Assembly: GCA_015061615.1 (NCBI GenBank)
Contig: SUWE01000009.1
Location: forward strand, 1 to 63,115
Length of the DNA stretch: 63,115 bases
Reading direction: 5' to 3'
Origin: Lentisphaerota bacterium
GTDB lineage: Bacteria > Verrucomicrobiota > Lentisphaeria > Victivallales > Victivallaceae
Under the pieces are notes generated by a model. That model was not told the origin of the DNA and ran no database searches. It saw only the letters and a program-made list of their open reading frames with translations. The position numbers were made by a program, and so were the translations under genes. Below, in pieces: positions 1 to 8,974 of this stretch; the stretch's first letter is position 1, and every line of letters starts with the position of its first letter.

Positions 1-2
1 TT

Positions 3-215
3 CCGGGAATTTTTCAATCATTTTGGGCTTTAGGCGATATCTGGGGGCTCTATTTTCAGGATGATTCAAAAGCTAAAATAACTCTTCTCCACGGAACTTT
101 CACTCTGAAAAAACTGTTATTGCCACGCAAATTTGACTCACTGATACTGCCGGTTACGCTGAATGCCGGAGATACTCTTGAAATACCATTTGCGAAACAT
201 CCCGGCAACTGTTGA
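3..215 (+). CDS. C-terminal fragment of an unidentified protein (5' end outside window)
   Basis: An open frame runs from the window edge to a TGA at 213-215 and gives about 70 residues with no internal stop. The translation has alternating hydrophobic stretches such as LPVTLNAGDTLEIPFAKHPG. This reads like the closing beta-strands of a larger beta-rich, possibly extracellular or carbohydrate-active protein. The start lies upstream of the window. I do not recognise the family. A shorter reading frame on the opposite strand over the same bases looks like a shadow. Confidence 0.5.
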   Translation, partial: PGIFQSFWALGDIWGLYFQDDSKAKITLLHGTFTLKKLLLPRKFDSLILPVTLNAGDTLEIPFAKHPGNC

Positions 216-710
216 TAAAAAAATCCATATGGAAGTACCAATTGCAGCATGATCTCAGTAAACTCTTTATATATGTCAACAATGTAACCGTAATTGTGAT
301 AAATAATTGCCTATCATAAAATAACACACTTTTTATCCGTTGTCAAGCTGCTTTACAGAAATATAGAAAATCAGCAACAGGTCATTATCCCGCTGTTATT
401 TCAATATCGGGTGCAGAGGTAATTAACTGCACTTGTTTTTGAGGTCAAAGGTCACAAAAACTGCAATTTCGCAAATAATTGCATTTGCATAAAAGCGATT
501 TGAACGTTCTTTTACGAGTTTGAGGTGCGGAAACAAACCAAATTCTCCGCTATAAGAGGTCACCAGACCTCCGCCGGAGAAAGAAAATCACTTGAAGCAC
601 ACTGCAGTGTTATGTACTGTTACCCCCCAATGGAGCAAGCAGACTCTCCCCCTCAAATCGGAGTATCTTCGGGAGGTCGGAATGTTATCAAGGTATCGCA
701 TAAAGTAAAA
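216..710. other. AT-rich intergenic stretch, no gene recognised
   Basis: About 500 bases separate the truncated gene from the decayed transposase. The only ORF over 60 codons (525-722) has no convincing start site or family resemblance. A short inverted repeat (GAGGT...ACCTC near 558-573) is the only local structure I noticed. It probably belongs to insertion-element debris. Confidence 0.4.
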
Positions 711-1524
711 AAAATTCTCTGACCTCTTACAGTTTCTGCCGATTTCTATTCCAAACCGTCGATGAACCATAAAAAAGCGCAATCAAGCTGCATAACGAAC
801 TTGATTTATCTGGAAATATGCCTTGTTTTCTACTGATGAACAACGGCAAAATGTCCGATATCAGAGCAGCAAAAGAAAACATCCCCATTCTGCCGGACAG
901 CATCTACACCTTTGATAAAGGCTACTATGATTTGAACTGGTTTCAGGCGATTTCCAGTGCCGGAGCTTTCTTCGTGACCAGAATAAAAAATAACGCTCAA
1001 ATTGAGTTTCTCGGACAGCATCGTGAACCAAATAAAAAACTTGGAGTTTGGCGGGATGAAATCATTTGGTAAACTGGTTTTCAGTCAGTGAAGAAATACC
1101 CCGGAGAACTGCGGCTGATTGAGTTTCAAGATGAAGAAAGCGGAAAAACTTATCAGTTTATTACCAGCAATTTCCGCATTGCGGCATCTTCAATCGCAGA
1201 AATATACAAGTAACGGTGGCAGATTGAACTATTTTTCAAATGGATCAAGCAGAATTTGAAGATCAAAAGCTTTCTCGGGACAAGTGAAACGCTGTGATGT
1301 CTCAAATCTGGGTGGCAATGATCCATTATCTGCTTATTGCTTATCTTAAATTTTTGCATGGATTTAAGTTGGGGATGACGGAGCTGACAAACCGTATTCG
1401 TGATACCTTGATGCAGAATCAATCTCTGCTGAAAGTCTTATCGCTTGAACGAAAAATCCTTGAAAAGCCGCCGAACTGGAATTTGCCCGTTCAAGAGGAA
1501 CTTTTCAGCCCTTTACTTCTCTAA
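711..1524 (+). pseudogene. Decayed IS4-family (DDE) transposase
   Basis: Pieces of one transposase can be read in order. A short N-terminal piece (SDLLQFLPISIPN) lies at about 718-757. A catalytic block follows from about 773, with LDLSGNMPCFLLMNNGKMSD and IYTFDKGYYDLNWFQ, the second matching the usual D-containing IS4 motif. Next comes a block ending IAEIYK, a stop, then RWQIELFFKWIKQNLKIKSF, the typical IS4 Y-R-E-K-type region. In-frame stops lie at 1070-1072, about 1211 and about 1294. A frameshift near 1290 moves the remaining 76 codons into another frame. The part between the N-terminal piece and the catalytic core is missing. It cannot make an active transposase. Confidence 0.8.
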
Positions 1525-1611
1525 AATTTTTACCGGACAGCAGTGTTTTTCAGTCATATTTTCGGGAATGATTTGCATTGTTCTTTTCTTGACGGGAATT
1601 TTGTATAATAG

Positions 1612-1956
1612 ACTTTTACCATATAATATCATACAATCAGGTGATAATTTTGAAATATCTCCATGTAACACAAAAAAGCACATTATAATTTTGACTGATG
1701 ATGCAGAAAGAGATTTACGATTGTTAGGACGGTCTTTGACAACAAAACATTTTTCCGTAAAAATTATTTATATCCAAGGGGCATCGATGAGCTGGAGCGT
1801 TTGTCTGAATCATTAAAAAAACAGCATCAGCATGATAGTATATTATTAGCAAGAATCCCTGATTTAGGATTGCTGGCAGTTGCCTTAGGTAAAAAAACTC
1901 GATTTTCCAATATTATGATTCCTGTGTTGCCAGAAACATGGCCTTTTGATGAATGA
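1612..1956 (+). pseudogene. Frameshifted remnant of an unidentified gene
   Basis: Two good-looking protein segments lie in different frames. ILTDDAERDLRLLGRSL is read from about 1688. RGIDELERLSESL, running on to VLPETWPFDE and a stop at 1954-1956, is read from about 1780. A single-base shift near 1775-1785 would join them. An earlier in-frame stop follows LKYLHVTQKSTL. The combined product would be roughly 110 residues. I do not recognise it. It follows directly on the decayed transposase, which suggests the gene was broken along with the insertion. Confidence 0.4.
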
Positions 1957-2058
1957 TCCCCCAAAAATGCAGAATATTGTAAAAACATAGTGTATCTGCA
2001 TTCAGCGGACCATCAAAAGGTTATAAATCAAATCACATCGTTGCCTCACTCCGCTGAA

Positions 2059-2946
2059 TCAGTCAAATTCGGGCAGTAACGAGATGAATTTTTTCAAGGT
2101 ACTGCCTGAATTTTTTTCTTTCCGCCAGAGTGCCATGATTTCCACACACGGCAAAGGGATGGCAAGTTCCCGCACCGCCAAGTGCTCCACGCTCTCTTTA
2201 CAGCACGATTCGGGCATCAGCGCCGCACCGAAGCCAGCCTTGACCATCGCCAGCATGGAGTGTTTGTTGCGGGCATCCTGACGGAATACCGGCGGCGGCA
2301 GAGCAGCAGGAGTCAACGCCGCTGTAAGGCTGTCAAATGCCGCCGGATTCACCTCTCTGGCAAAAAGAATAAGATTCTGACCGGACAAATCATTTACCGT
2401 TATTTCCGGCAGAGCAGCAAGTTTGTTTGAATACTGCATCACCAGACGGTAATTTTCCCGGTGGAGCAGTTTGCTTTCAAAACCGTCAAGATCAAATCCG
2501 GCAGGACGCATAAAACCGACATCCAAGTGTCCTTCAGCAAGGGATTTGAGCTGTTCTGCGGTCTCCAGTTCCCGCAATTCAAGCTGAAGTCCGGCAAGAT
2601 TTTTACGGCATCTTGCAAGCACCGCAGGCAGAAAAGTATTCAACGCCGGTTCATTATAACCGATGGAAATTTTGCTGTCGCTGCCCGAAAGCATCTTCTG
2701 CATCCGCTCCTTTGCCAGATCGGCACGGAGCAGTACCGCTTCGGCTTCCGGCAGAAAAAACTCCCCTGCTTCAGTAAGTTTCACTGAACGGCTGGTGCGT
2801 TCAAAAAGCGGTGTATTCAGCTCATCTTCCAATTTTTTTATCGCAGTACTCAGCGGAGACTGGGTCATATTCAGTTTTGCGGCGGCACGGCGGAAGTGAA
2901 GTTCCTTTGCAACAGTGACAAAGTAACGCAGTGAAGTAAGTTCCAT
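2059..2946 (-). CDS. LysR-family transcriptional regulator
   Basis: The product is 295 residues, the normal length for LysR proteins. Residues 1-60 form the winged helix-turn-helix (LRYFVTVAKELHFRRAAAKL, then QSPLSTAIKKLEDELNTPLF). Residues from about 90 form the periplasmic-binding-like effector domain. The gene is divergent from the fumarase/AtuA-like operon that starts at 3078, the usual LysR arrangement. The 131-bp space between them holds a dyad fitting a LysR box. I infer that it controls that operon in response to a hydroxy-acid or its metabolite. The effector cannot be deduced from sequence. Confidence 0.93.
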   Translation of the reverse strand: MELTSLRYFVTVAKELHFRRAAAKLNMTQSPLSTAIKKLEDELNTPLFERTSRSVKLTEAGEFFLPEAEAVLLRADLAKERMQKMLSGSDSKISIGYNEPALNTFLPAVLARCRKNLAGLQLELRELETAEQLKSLAEGHLDVGFMRPAGFDLDGFESKLLHRENYRLVMQYSNKLAALPEITVNDLSGQNLILFAREVNPAAFDSLTAALTPAALPPPVFRQDARNKHSMLAMVKAGFGAALMPESCCKESVEHLAVRELAIPLPCVEIMALWRKEKNSGSTLKKFISLLPEFD

Positions 2947-2982
2947 TGATTTATCCTCATTTACATTGATTCACAGAAAGTC

Positions 2983-3000
2983 TCAATTAATATACATTGA
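2983..3000. promoter_or_regulatory. Candidate LysR-type operator
   Basis: TCAAT-N8-ATTGA is a perfect dyad of the T-N11-A kind used by LysR proteins. Related ATTGA half-sites occur at 2945-2949 and 2965-2969. The dyad ends four bases before the -35 box of the operon promoter. This placement suits an activator. Confidence 0.5.
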
Positions 3001-3004
3001 ACTC

Positions 3005-3033
3005 TTGTAAAAATCAAATTTTTCATGTATACT
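3005..3033 (+). promoter_or_regulatory. Sigma70-type promoter of the dehydratase/AtuA operon
   Basis: TTGTAA at 3005-3010 and TATACT at 3028-3033 are separated by exactly 17 bases, and TG lies just before the -10 box. Transcription would begin near 3040, leaving a short leader before the ATG at 3078. Confidence 0.65.
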
Positions 3034-3077
3034 TTGAAATAAACCATATCACCAAAACAACAGAAAAGGGTAATATC

Positions 3078-3980
3078 ATGATTACAAAAGCTGTTATCAC
3101 AGATGCGATGTACAATGCCATCCGTCTGGGAGCAACCAAAATGCCGCCTGATATCCGGCGCGCTTTGGAAAATGCACTTGCTGAAGAAACCGACCCCATG
3201 GCACGCAAACATCTTGAAATAAGTTTGCAGAATGCCGATATGGCAGAAAAAGGTCACGGGCTGGTCTGTGCCGATACGGGATTTCCCATGTACTTCATCC
3301 ATGTCGGCAAAGATGCGGCAGTTGAAGGCGGATTTTCCATTTTTCAGGAGTGCGCCGAAGCGGCGACCGCCCGCGCCACAGCGGAGTGTTTCCTGCGCCC
3401 GACGATGGTCCACCCCCTGACCCGCAAAAATCCCGGCGACAATATCGGTGCAGGCATGCCCAAAATCGAAGTGTTCTTCGACCGTGAAGGCGACAGTATC
3501 GAGATACTTGCCGCTCCCAAAGGCGGCGGTTCGGAAATCTTCGGAACTTTTTACCGCATGATGTTCCCCGCTGACGGCGAAGCGGGAATCAAAAAGTTCA
3601 TCATCGAGTGCATCAAAGATGCCTGTTATGCCGGTAAGGTCTGCCCGCCCGCCATCATCGGTGTCGGTATCGGCGGAACCGCCGATTTGTGTATGAGTCT
3701 GGCAAAAAAAGCAGCCCTTTTGCGTCCGGTCGGTGACCATCACAGCGATCCGGAAGTCGCCCGTCTGGAAAAGGAACTTTACGATGCCGCCCGTCAGCTC
3801 GGAATCGGTCCGATGGGTTCCCGCGGAATCAACGCCGTTCTGGCGATAAACCTTGATATCGGCTACACCCATACCGCCGCGCTGCCCGTTGCAGTGAACG
3901 CCCAGTGCCTTGTCGGCCGCAGATGGATAGCCAAAATCAGCGCCGACGGTTCAGTAGATTACACAGGAGAGTTGAAATGA
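3078..3980 (+). CDS. Class I fumarase / L(+)-tartrate dehydratase-type hydratase, alpha subunit
   Basis: The 300-residue product matches the N-terminal, iron-sulfur half of class I fumarases and the TtdA subunit of tartrate dehydratase. Three conserved cysteines expected to hold the [4Fe-4S] cluster are at about Cys64 (GLVCADTGF), Cys189 (GKVCPPAIIGVGIGG) and Cys277 (NAQCLVG). APKGGGSE is also typical. I chose ATG 3078 rather than an earlier in-frame start because a purine-rich AAAAGGG site lies just upstream and the family begins there. The beta subunit follows with an ATGA overlap. The AtuA/DUF4387 context points to dehydration of a hydroxy-di- or tricarboxylate, but the substrate is unknown. 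Confidence 0.88.
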   Translation: MITKAVITDAMYNAIRLGATKMPPDIRRALENALAEETDPMARKHLEISLQNADMAEKGHGLVCADTGFPMYFIHVGKDAAVEGGFSIFQECAEAATARATAECFLRPTMVHPLTRKNPGDNIGAGMPKIEVFFDREGDSIEILAAPKGGGSEIFGTFYRMMFPADGEAGIKKFIIECIKDACYAGKVCPPAIIGVGIGGTADLCMSLAKKAALLRPVGDHHSDPEVARLEKELYDAARQLGIGPMGSRGINAVLAINLDIGYTHTAALPVAVNAQCLVGRRWIAKISADGSVDYTGELK

Positions 3981-4600
3981 GAGATATCAAACTGCCCATG
4001 AGTGAAGCTGATGTAAAATCACTCAAACTCGGAGAGATGATCACTGTAAGCGGTCTGCTTTTCACCGGCAGAAGCCGTTTCCATATCCGCGCGGCGGAAG
4101 ATAACGTTTTTCCGCCGATAGATTATGAAAAAATCAACTGTTTTTTTCATGTCGGCCCGGTAATGAAACAGGAAGAGGGCGAATGGCAGGTCGTAAGCTG
4201 CGAACCGACAAGCTCCATCCGTTTTGAGCGTTACGGCGCCGATGTGGTGAAAAAATTCGGTCTGCGCACGCTTATCGGCAAAACCACGATGGGACCTGCG
4301 ACAGCAGAAGCACTCAAAGAGGTCGGCGGAGTCTATCTTTCCAAAATCGGTTTGAGCGGCAACGCCCTGCGCGATCAGGTCAAAAAGGTGCATGAAGTCC
4401 ACTTTCTTGAGGAACTCGGAAAAACTGAATGCACATGGGTCTATGAAGTCGATCACTTCGGTCCCTTCTTTGTTGCGATGGATTCCGAAGGGCGCAACTA
4501 TTTCCAGGAGCTTGCAGAAGAAGCCGACTCAAAAATGCCTGAAATCGAAAAATCTCTCGGCATTCCGGAAGATTACACATTTACAGAGGTGAACGGATGA
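3977..4600 (+). CDS. Class I fumarase / tartrate dehydratase-type hydratase, beta subunit
   Basis: The 207-residue product is the C-terminal half of class I hydro-lyases (TtdB/FumA C-terminal type). It opens with the typical KLGEMITVSGLLFTGRS and carries RTLIGKTTMGPATAEAL, which belongs to the substrate-binding face. The start overlaps the alpha stop (ATGA), so the two subunits are probably translationally coupled. The stop overlaps the next gene the same way. It forms the holoenzyme with the preceding gene. The usual RD.AH motif of this half is replaced by GRSRFHIRAAED. This may mark a substrate other than fumarate. Confidence 0.86.
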   Translation: MRDIKLPMSEADVKSLKLGEMITVSGLLFTGRSRFHIRAAEDNVFPPIDYEKINCFFHVGPVMKQEEGEWQVVSCEPTSSIRFERYGADVVKKFGLRTLIGKTTMGPATAEALKEVGGVYLSKIGLSGNALRDQVKKVHEVHFLEELGKTECTWVYEVDHFGPFFVAMDSEGRNYFQELAEEADSKMPEIEKSLGIPEDYTFTEVNG

Positions 4601-5949
4601 GCAGAAAACCTATCCGTTACCTCTCACTTTGCGGTCTGCTCGGCTACGGTTACACTCTTGCCGGACTGAAACGCGCATTGCAGGAGGAGCTTGATTTTAT
4701 CGGCGTCGATGCCGGCTCAACCGACCCCGGTCCCTACTATTTGGGCAGCGGCAAAGGATTTGTCAAAAAATTGCAGGTCAAGCGCGACCTTGAACTGATT
4801 CTGCCGGAAATAAAATCCCGGAAAATTCCGCTCATCATCGGCAGTGCCGGCGGCTCCGGAGCTAAACCGCATGTCCAAAGTGTGCTTGACATCATTTCCG
4901 AAATCGCCAAAGAGAAAAATTTGAGCTTCAAGGTTGCCGTCATCTACTCCGACTTGAGCAAAGAGTTTCTGCTGGAAGCGGCAAACGGACACCTCTTCCC
5001 CTGCGGCGGAGCGCCGGAATTTGTTGCGGAAGATGCGCTGAAATTATCCAATCCGGTCGCCCAGTTCGGCACTGAACCGATCATTGAGGCGTTGAAAGGA
5101 AATCCCGATATCATCGTCGCCGGCAGATGCTGTGACACGGCGGTATTTGCCTCGTACCCGATAGCGAAGGGATTGCCCGCCGGACTTGCTCTGCATGCGG
5201 CGAAAATCGCTGAATGCGGCGCACTCTGCGCCCGCCCTGTGGGAGCAAACGACTCACTTCTGGTGGAAATCGGCGAAGATTACTTCACCGTCGAACCGCC
5301 TAATGAGGAACGCGCGTGTTCACCTGAGTCAGTTGCGGCACACTCTCTTTATGAACAGCCCGACCCCAACTGTTTCTATGAGCCGGAAGGAAAAATAGAT
5401 TTGAGCAACTGCTCCTTTGAGGCGCTCACTCCGCGCAAGGTACGGGTCACCGGCAGTGCATTAGTTCCTGCGGAAAAAGAGACTACCAAACTTGAGGGCG
5501 CCAAAATGACCGGATTCCGCGCCATCACCATCGCCGGATTGCGTGACAAAGCGGCAATCGCTCACCTTGCAGATATCGAAGCCGGAGTGCGGCGCTCGGT
5601 TGCAGAATCAGCGAACTTTGTCAAAGAGGGCGAATACGCATTGAGATTCCTCCGTTACGGTGTCGATGCCGTTACCGGACAGAATGAGATAAATACGGTT
5701 CCGCCCTGCGAAGTCGGACTGGTCATTGAAGCGGTCGCCCCGACTCAGGAGCAGGCTGATGCGCTTATCGGTCTGGCACGCTCCAAGGCGCTCCACCAGA
5801 GTTTCCCTGAGCGCAAAGCGACGGCGGGCAATCTGGCATTCCCCTTCTCTCCCTCGGACTTTTCCGGAGGAGCGGTCTATGAGTTTGCCCTCTATCACCT
5901 TACCGACCTGCCGCTGAAGTTCACTGTTACGGAGCTGGAAATAAAATGA
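4597..5949 (+). CDS. AtuA-like protein (acyclic terpene utilisation family, DUF1446)
   Basis: The 450-residue cytoplasmic protein fits the AtuA/DUF1446 family. Recognisable stretches are GYGYTLAGLKRAL, GVDAGSTDPGPYYLG, IIGSAGGSGA and VAGRCCDTAVFASYP. The family was named from citronellol/geraniol catabolism but occurs widely with hydratases and CoA enzymes. Its catalytic role is poorly defined. The ATG overlaps the beta-subunit stop (ATGA) and its own stop overlaps the DUF4387 gene, so four proteins are translated as one unit. I infer it acts on the substrate or product of the dehydratase. Confidence 0.82.
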   Translation: MSRKPIRYLSLCGLLGYGYTLAGLKRALQEELDFIGVDAGSTDPGPYYLGSGKGFVKKLQVKRDLELILPEIKSRKIPLIIGSAGGSGAKPHVQSVLDIISEIAKEKNLSFKVAVIYSDLSKEFLLEAANGHLFPCGGAPEFVAEDALKLSNPVAQFGTEPIIEALKGNPDIIVAGRCCDTAVFASYPIAKGLPAGLALHAAKIAECGALCARPVGANDSLLVEIGEDYFTVEPPNEERACSPESVAAHSLYEQPDPNCFYEPEGKIDLSNCSFEALTPRKVRVTGSALVPAEKETTKLEGAKMTGFRAITIAGLRDKAAIAHLADIEAGVRRSVAESANFVKEGEYALRFLRYGVDAVTGQNEINTVPPCEVGLVIEAVAPTQEQADALIGLARSKALHQSFPERKATAGNLAFPFSPSDFSGGAVYEFALYHLTDLPLKFTVTELEIK

Positions 5950-6248
5950 ATATATACGATGCCGCTTCGGTCTGCCGGAGCAAAAATGCCGGACCTTTTC
6001 AGGTGACAGTAGATTTGATGTTCAAAGATATGGAAACATACTTGAAAGTGCTGAACTCCCCATCTTTCACGGTGGAAAATATCGGCAGACTCTATCATAC
6101 TGATCCGGAAAAGATCATGATAAAGACCTTTGAAAAAATATTGACCATCAAAGTTGTTCTGCCGCGCGCCGCCTCATCGGGTTCATTTTTTGACAGCGAC
6201 GTTTACGGCAGTCAGCAGCACTTTCCACTCGGCGCTCTTGAGATTTGA
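5946..6248 (+). CDS. DUF4387 family protein
   Basis: The 100-residue product carries the family signature: SKNAGPFQVTVDLMF near the start, LYHTDPEKI in the middle and SGSFFDSDVYGSQQHFPLG near the end. DUF4387 proteins are small, have no assigned activity and are typically encoded right after DUF1446/AtuA genes, as here (ATGA overlap). This suggests a subunit or accessory of the AtuA-like enzyme. No membrane segment or signal peptide is seen. Confidence 0.85.
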   Translation: MNIYDAASVCRSKNAGPFQVTVDLMFKDMETYLKVLNSPSFTVENIGRLYHTDPEKIMIKTFEKILTIKVVLPRAASSGSFFDSDVYGSQQHFPLGALEI

Positions 6249-6282
6249 GCGGAATGCAAAAAAAATAAAACACGGTCAACGG

Positions 6283-6324
6283 GCTGAGCGCCGAACAGCA
6301 GTTTTCGCACTCAGCTATTTTTTT
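6283..6324 (+). terminator. Rho-independent terminator after the DUF4387 gene
   Basis: GCTGAGCG and CGCACTCAGC form an imperfect hairpin followed by ATTTTTTT. The left arm, with the preceding GG, is a diverged copy of the GGGGCTGAGCGC repeat found at 10.6, 29.1 and 63.0 kb. Confidence 0.55.
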
Positions 6325-6493
6325 CAAAAAAAATCAAAAAATTTTTCAACAGATTAAAATAAAGCAGATAAATCTGCCGTTATATAAACAATAGGTTGGG
6401 GATTTTTTTATCTTTTTTCCAAAAAATTCTCCGAGGTAAAATTTATAACCGGGGCAGATGCCTCCACAAACAGAAGGGGAGTCAGAAAACAAA

Positions 6494-8854
6494 ATGAGTT
6501 GGATTGACTGGTTGATCGTCCTCATACCGTTGACATTTGTCTACAGTATGGGATTGTACTCGCGCAAATATGTACGCAGTGTGGCGGATTTTCTTTCCGC
6601 GGGCCGTGTCTGCGGCAGATATGTCATCAATGTGGGCGACATTGCAAACGCGCTGAGTATTCTCGGTATCGTTTCAATGATCGAAGTGAACTACACCACT
6701 GGTTTCGGTATGAACTTCTGGGCAAACATGCTTGCCCCGTTGAGTGTGTTCATGGGTCTGTCCGGTTACTGCACCTACCGTTTCCGTGAAACAAAGGCGA
6801 TGAGCCTGGGGCAGTTCCTTGAAATGCGTTACAGCAGAAGTCTGCGTATTTTTGCTTCTGCGCTGCGTACACTTTCTGAAGTCGTCGCCAACTCTATCAT
6901 GCCTGCGATCGCAGCAAGATTCTTTATTTTCTTCCTCGATCTGCCCCGTTACATCAATGTTTTCGGTCTGAAAATTTCGACATTCATGCTGATCATGGCG
7001 ATCTGTATGTTTATCGCCGTATCCCTCATCTGCATGGGCGGTACACTTACACTTATTATTACCGACAGTTTGCAGGGTATGCTGATTTATCCGCTGATGG
7101 CGACTTTCGTGGTATTCATTCTGGTCAAATTTGACTGGAACAACGAAATCATCCCGACTGTTATGGACCGTGTTCCCAAAGAAAGCTTCCTTGACCCGTT
7201 TGATATCAGCGAACTTAAAGACTTCAACATGTTCAGTTTGCTGATCCTGCCGATCTTCGTCAACATCATCCACCGTGCAAGCTGGATCGGTGCGGGTTAC
7301 TCCACCGCCGCCAAAACTCCGCATGAATCCAAAATGGGCGGTTTGCTCGGCTGCTGGCGCGGCGCATTGAACACCATGCTTTATGTGCTGTTTGCCGTTA
7401 TGATCATCACCTTGATGAACCACAAAAACTTTGCTGACAAAGCACACACAGTCCGTACCAATCTTGCCAGCAAAATCAATGAAGAACCGATGCTGAAACT
7501 TTCACCTGAAATGAAAGAGCGTCTGGATAAAGTTATTGCCAATCAGAAACCGATCGTTCACAATATCGGTGTCGACGCACCTTTGAGTACCAAAAACAAC
7601 CTCGACTCCAAATTCCTTGACCCGATCAGACAGGAGCTTATCAAAGGAGACGCCTCCACCGCCGGTATGAATAAAATCGACCGTGAAGCGATCGGTAACG
7701 ACAAATTCCAGCAGTACCGTACCTATTTCCATCAGCTTAAATTTGCGACAACGATGCGCGAACTGCTCCCGGTAGGTATGCTCGGACTCTTCTTTTTGAT
7801 GCTGGTCATGGCGATGATTTCCACCGATGATACAAGTATGTTCAGTGCGTCACTGACCTTTACCCAGGATGTGATCATTCCGCTTTGCAAAAAGCCGCTT
7901 ACCCTTGAACAGCATGTGCGCGCCTTGCGTATCAGCTCCATCGGTGTCGGTGTATTCTTCTTCGTCGCCTCAAGTTTCATGGCGCAGTTGAGCTATATCA
8001 AACTCTTCTACACCATCGTGCTTATCATGTGGATGGGCGGCTGCGGACCGGTCATGATCTTCGGTCTTTACAGCCGTATCGGTACAACTGCTGCAGCATG
8101 GGCAAGTTTGCTTACCGGTGTGGTGATTTCAGGTATCACGATCGCAATCGACCGTTGCTGGGCATCACATGTCTACCCCTACCTCGAACATCACGGCTGG
8201 ACTGAAAGTGTTGGAACTTTCCTTGAGAAAGTTTCCGGTCCCCTGCCCTATATCAAGTGGGAAATGAACCCGCTGCGCTGCCCCATCAACTCCTATGAGT
8301 TCTATTTCATGACGATGATCCTGACTCTGATCATCTACATTGTGGTGTCATACGCGACCTGCAAAGAGCCATTCAACCTTGACCGTATGTTGCATCGCGG
8401 CAAATACAACCTTGACGGTGAAAACAAAGATCAGGAAAAACTCACCTTCAAAAATGCTTTCCGCAAGCTCATCGGTATTACCCCTGAATACAGCAGAGGC
8501 GACAAAGTCATTGCATGGGGATTCTTCCTTTACAGCTTTGTCTACGGCTTCCTTATCATCTTCCTGCTGGTGCTGGTCTGGAACCTCATCTCACCGTGGA
8601 AACTGGAATACTGGAGCAAGTACTTCTACATGGTGCAGATCGTCATTCCCGGTATCTTTGCCTTCATCACCACCTTCTGGTTCGGTTACGGCGGTATCAA
8701 AAACCTGATCGAACTTTTCCGCGATCTGGAACACCGCACAGTGAACCATCTGGATAACGGTTCAGTTGACGGCAATATGTCCCTTGCAGACAAAGCCCAG
8801 CTTGAAGCGCTGGATGCTGCCAAAGCGGAAGAAAAAGCTGAATCCGCTGAATAA
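6494..8854 (+). CDS. SSS-family sodium/solute symporter, large form
   Basis: The 786-residue inner-membrane protein begins directly with a hydrophobic segment (SWIDWLIVLIPLTFVYSMG) and carries YVRSVADFLSAGRVCGRY, typical of sodium:solute symporters. About 13-14 membrane segments can be traced. It is longer than the usual 500-600 residues because of a roughly 110-residue hydrophilic insert (about residues 310-420) and an extended C-terminal region with extra helices and an acidic Ala-rich tail. An in-frame ATG at 6458 is the alternative start. I prefer 6494 because the family starts there, although AGGGGA sits about 13 bases upstream. It is probably the importer for the acid handled by the upstream operon. 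Confidence 0.85.
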   Translation: MSWIDWLIVLIPLTFVYSMGLYSRKYVRSVADFLSAGRVCGRYVINVGDIANALSILGIVSMIEVNYTTGFGMNFWANMLAPLSVFMGLSGYCTYRFRETKAMSLGQFLEMRYSRSLRIFASALRTLSEVVANSIMPAIAARFFIFFLDLPRYINVFGLKISTFMLIMAICMFIAVSLICMGGTLTLIITDSLQGMLIYPLMATFVVFILVKFDWNNEIIPTVMDRVPKESFLDPFDISELKDFNMFSLLILPIFVNIIHRASWIGAGYSTAAKTPHESKMGGLLGCWRGALNTMLYVLFAVMIITLMNHKNFADKAHTVRTNLASKINEEPMLKLSPEMKERLDKVIANQKPIVHNIGVDAPLSTKNNLDSKFLDPIRQELIKGDASTAGMNKIDREAIGNDKFQQYRTYFHQLKFATTMRELLPVGMLGLFFLMLVMAMISTDDTSMFSASLTFTQDVIIPLCKKPLTLEQHVRALRISSIGVGVFFFVASSFMAQLSYIKLFYTIVLIMWMGGCGPVMIFGLYSRIGTTAAAWASLLTGVVISGITIAIDRCWASHVYPYLEHHGWTESVGTFLEKVSGPLPYIKWEMNPLRCPINSYEFYFMTMILTLIIYIVVSYATCKEPFNLDRMLHRGKYNLDGENKDQEKLTFKNAFRKLIGITPEYSRGDKVIAWGFFLYSFVYGFLIIFLLVLVWNLISPWKLEYWSKYFYMVQIVIPGIFAFITTFWFGYGGIKNLIELFRDLEHRTVNHLDNGSVDGNMSLADKAQLEALDAAKAEEKAESAE

Positions 8855-8872
8855 TCCGTCTGATTCATTCTC

Positions 8873-8908
8873 CACCGTCAGGTTTTTCCGCCTGACGGTG
8901 TTTTTTTT
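8873..8908 (+). terminator. Strong rho-independent terminator after the symporter
   Basis: CACCGTCAGG and CCTGACGGTG pair perfectly around an 8-base loop and are followed by eight T residues. Confidence 0.92.
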
Positions 8909-8910
8909 GC

Positions 8911-8939
8911 TTGAAATTTCTGTAAAATCGGGGTATATT
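8911..8939 (+). promoter_or_regulatory. Promoter of the lactate permease gene
   Basis: TTGAAA at 8911-8916 and TATATT at 8934-8939 are 17 bases apart. They lie directly after the symporter terminator and 36 bases before the permease start codon. Confidence 0.72.
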
Positions 8940-8974
8940 CTGCAAACAACACTTTACAATACTCTGATGATAAT

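Noticed and set aside
711..1524. Stop-codon recoding as an explanation for the interrupted transposase
   Set aside because: Both TAA and TGA interrupt it, a frameshift and a deletion are also present, and all other genes use normal stops.
1445..1816. 123-codon ORF spanning the end of the transposase and the next gene
   Set aside because: Its start lies inside transposase coding sequence in another frame; only its C-terminal part resembles protein, and this is better read as a frameshifted remnant.
2961..3872. 303-codon minus-strand ORF
   Set aside because: It is fully antisense to the hydratase alpha gene, with low-complexity His/Phe/Gly composition typical of a shadow frame.
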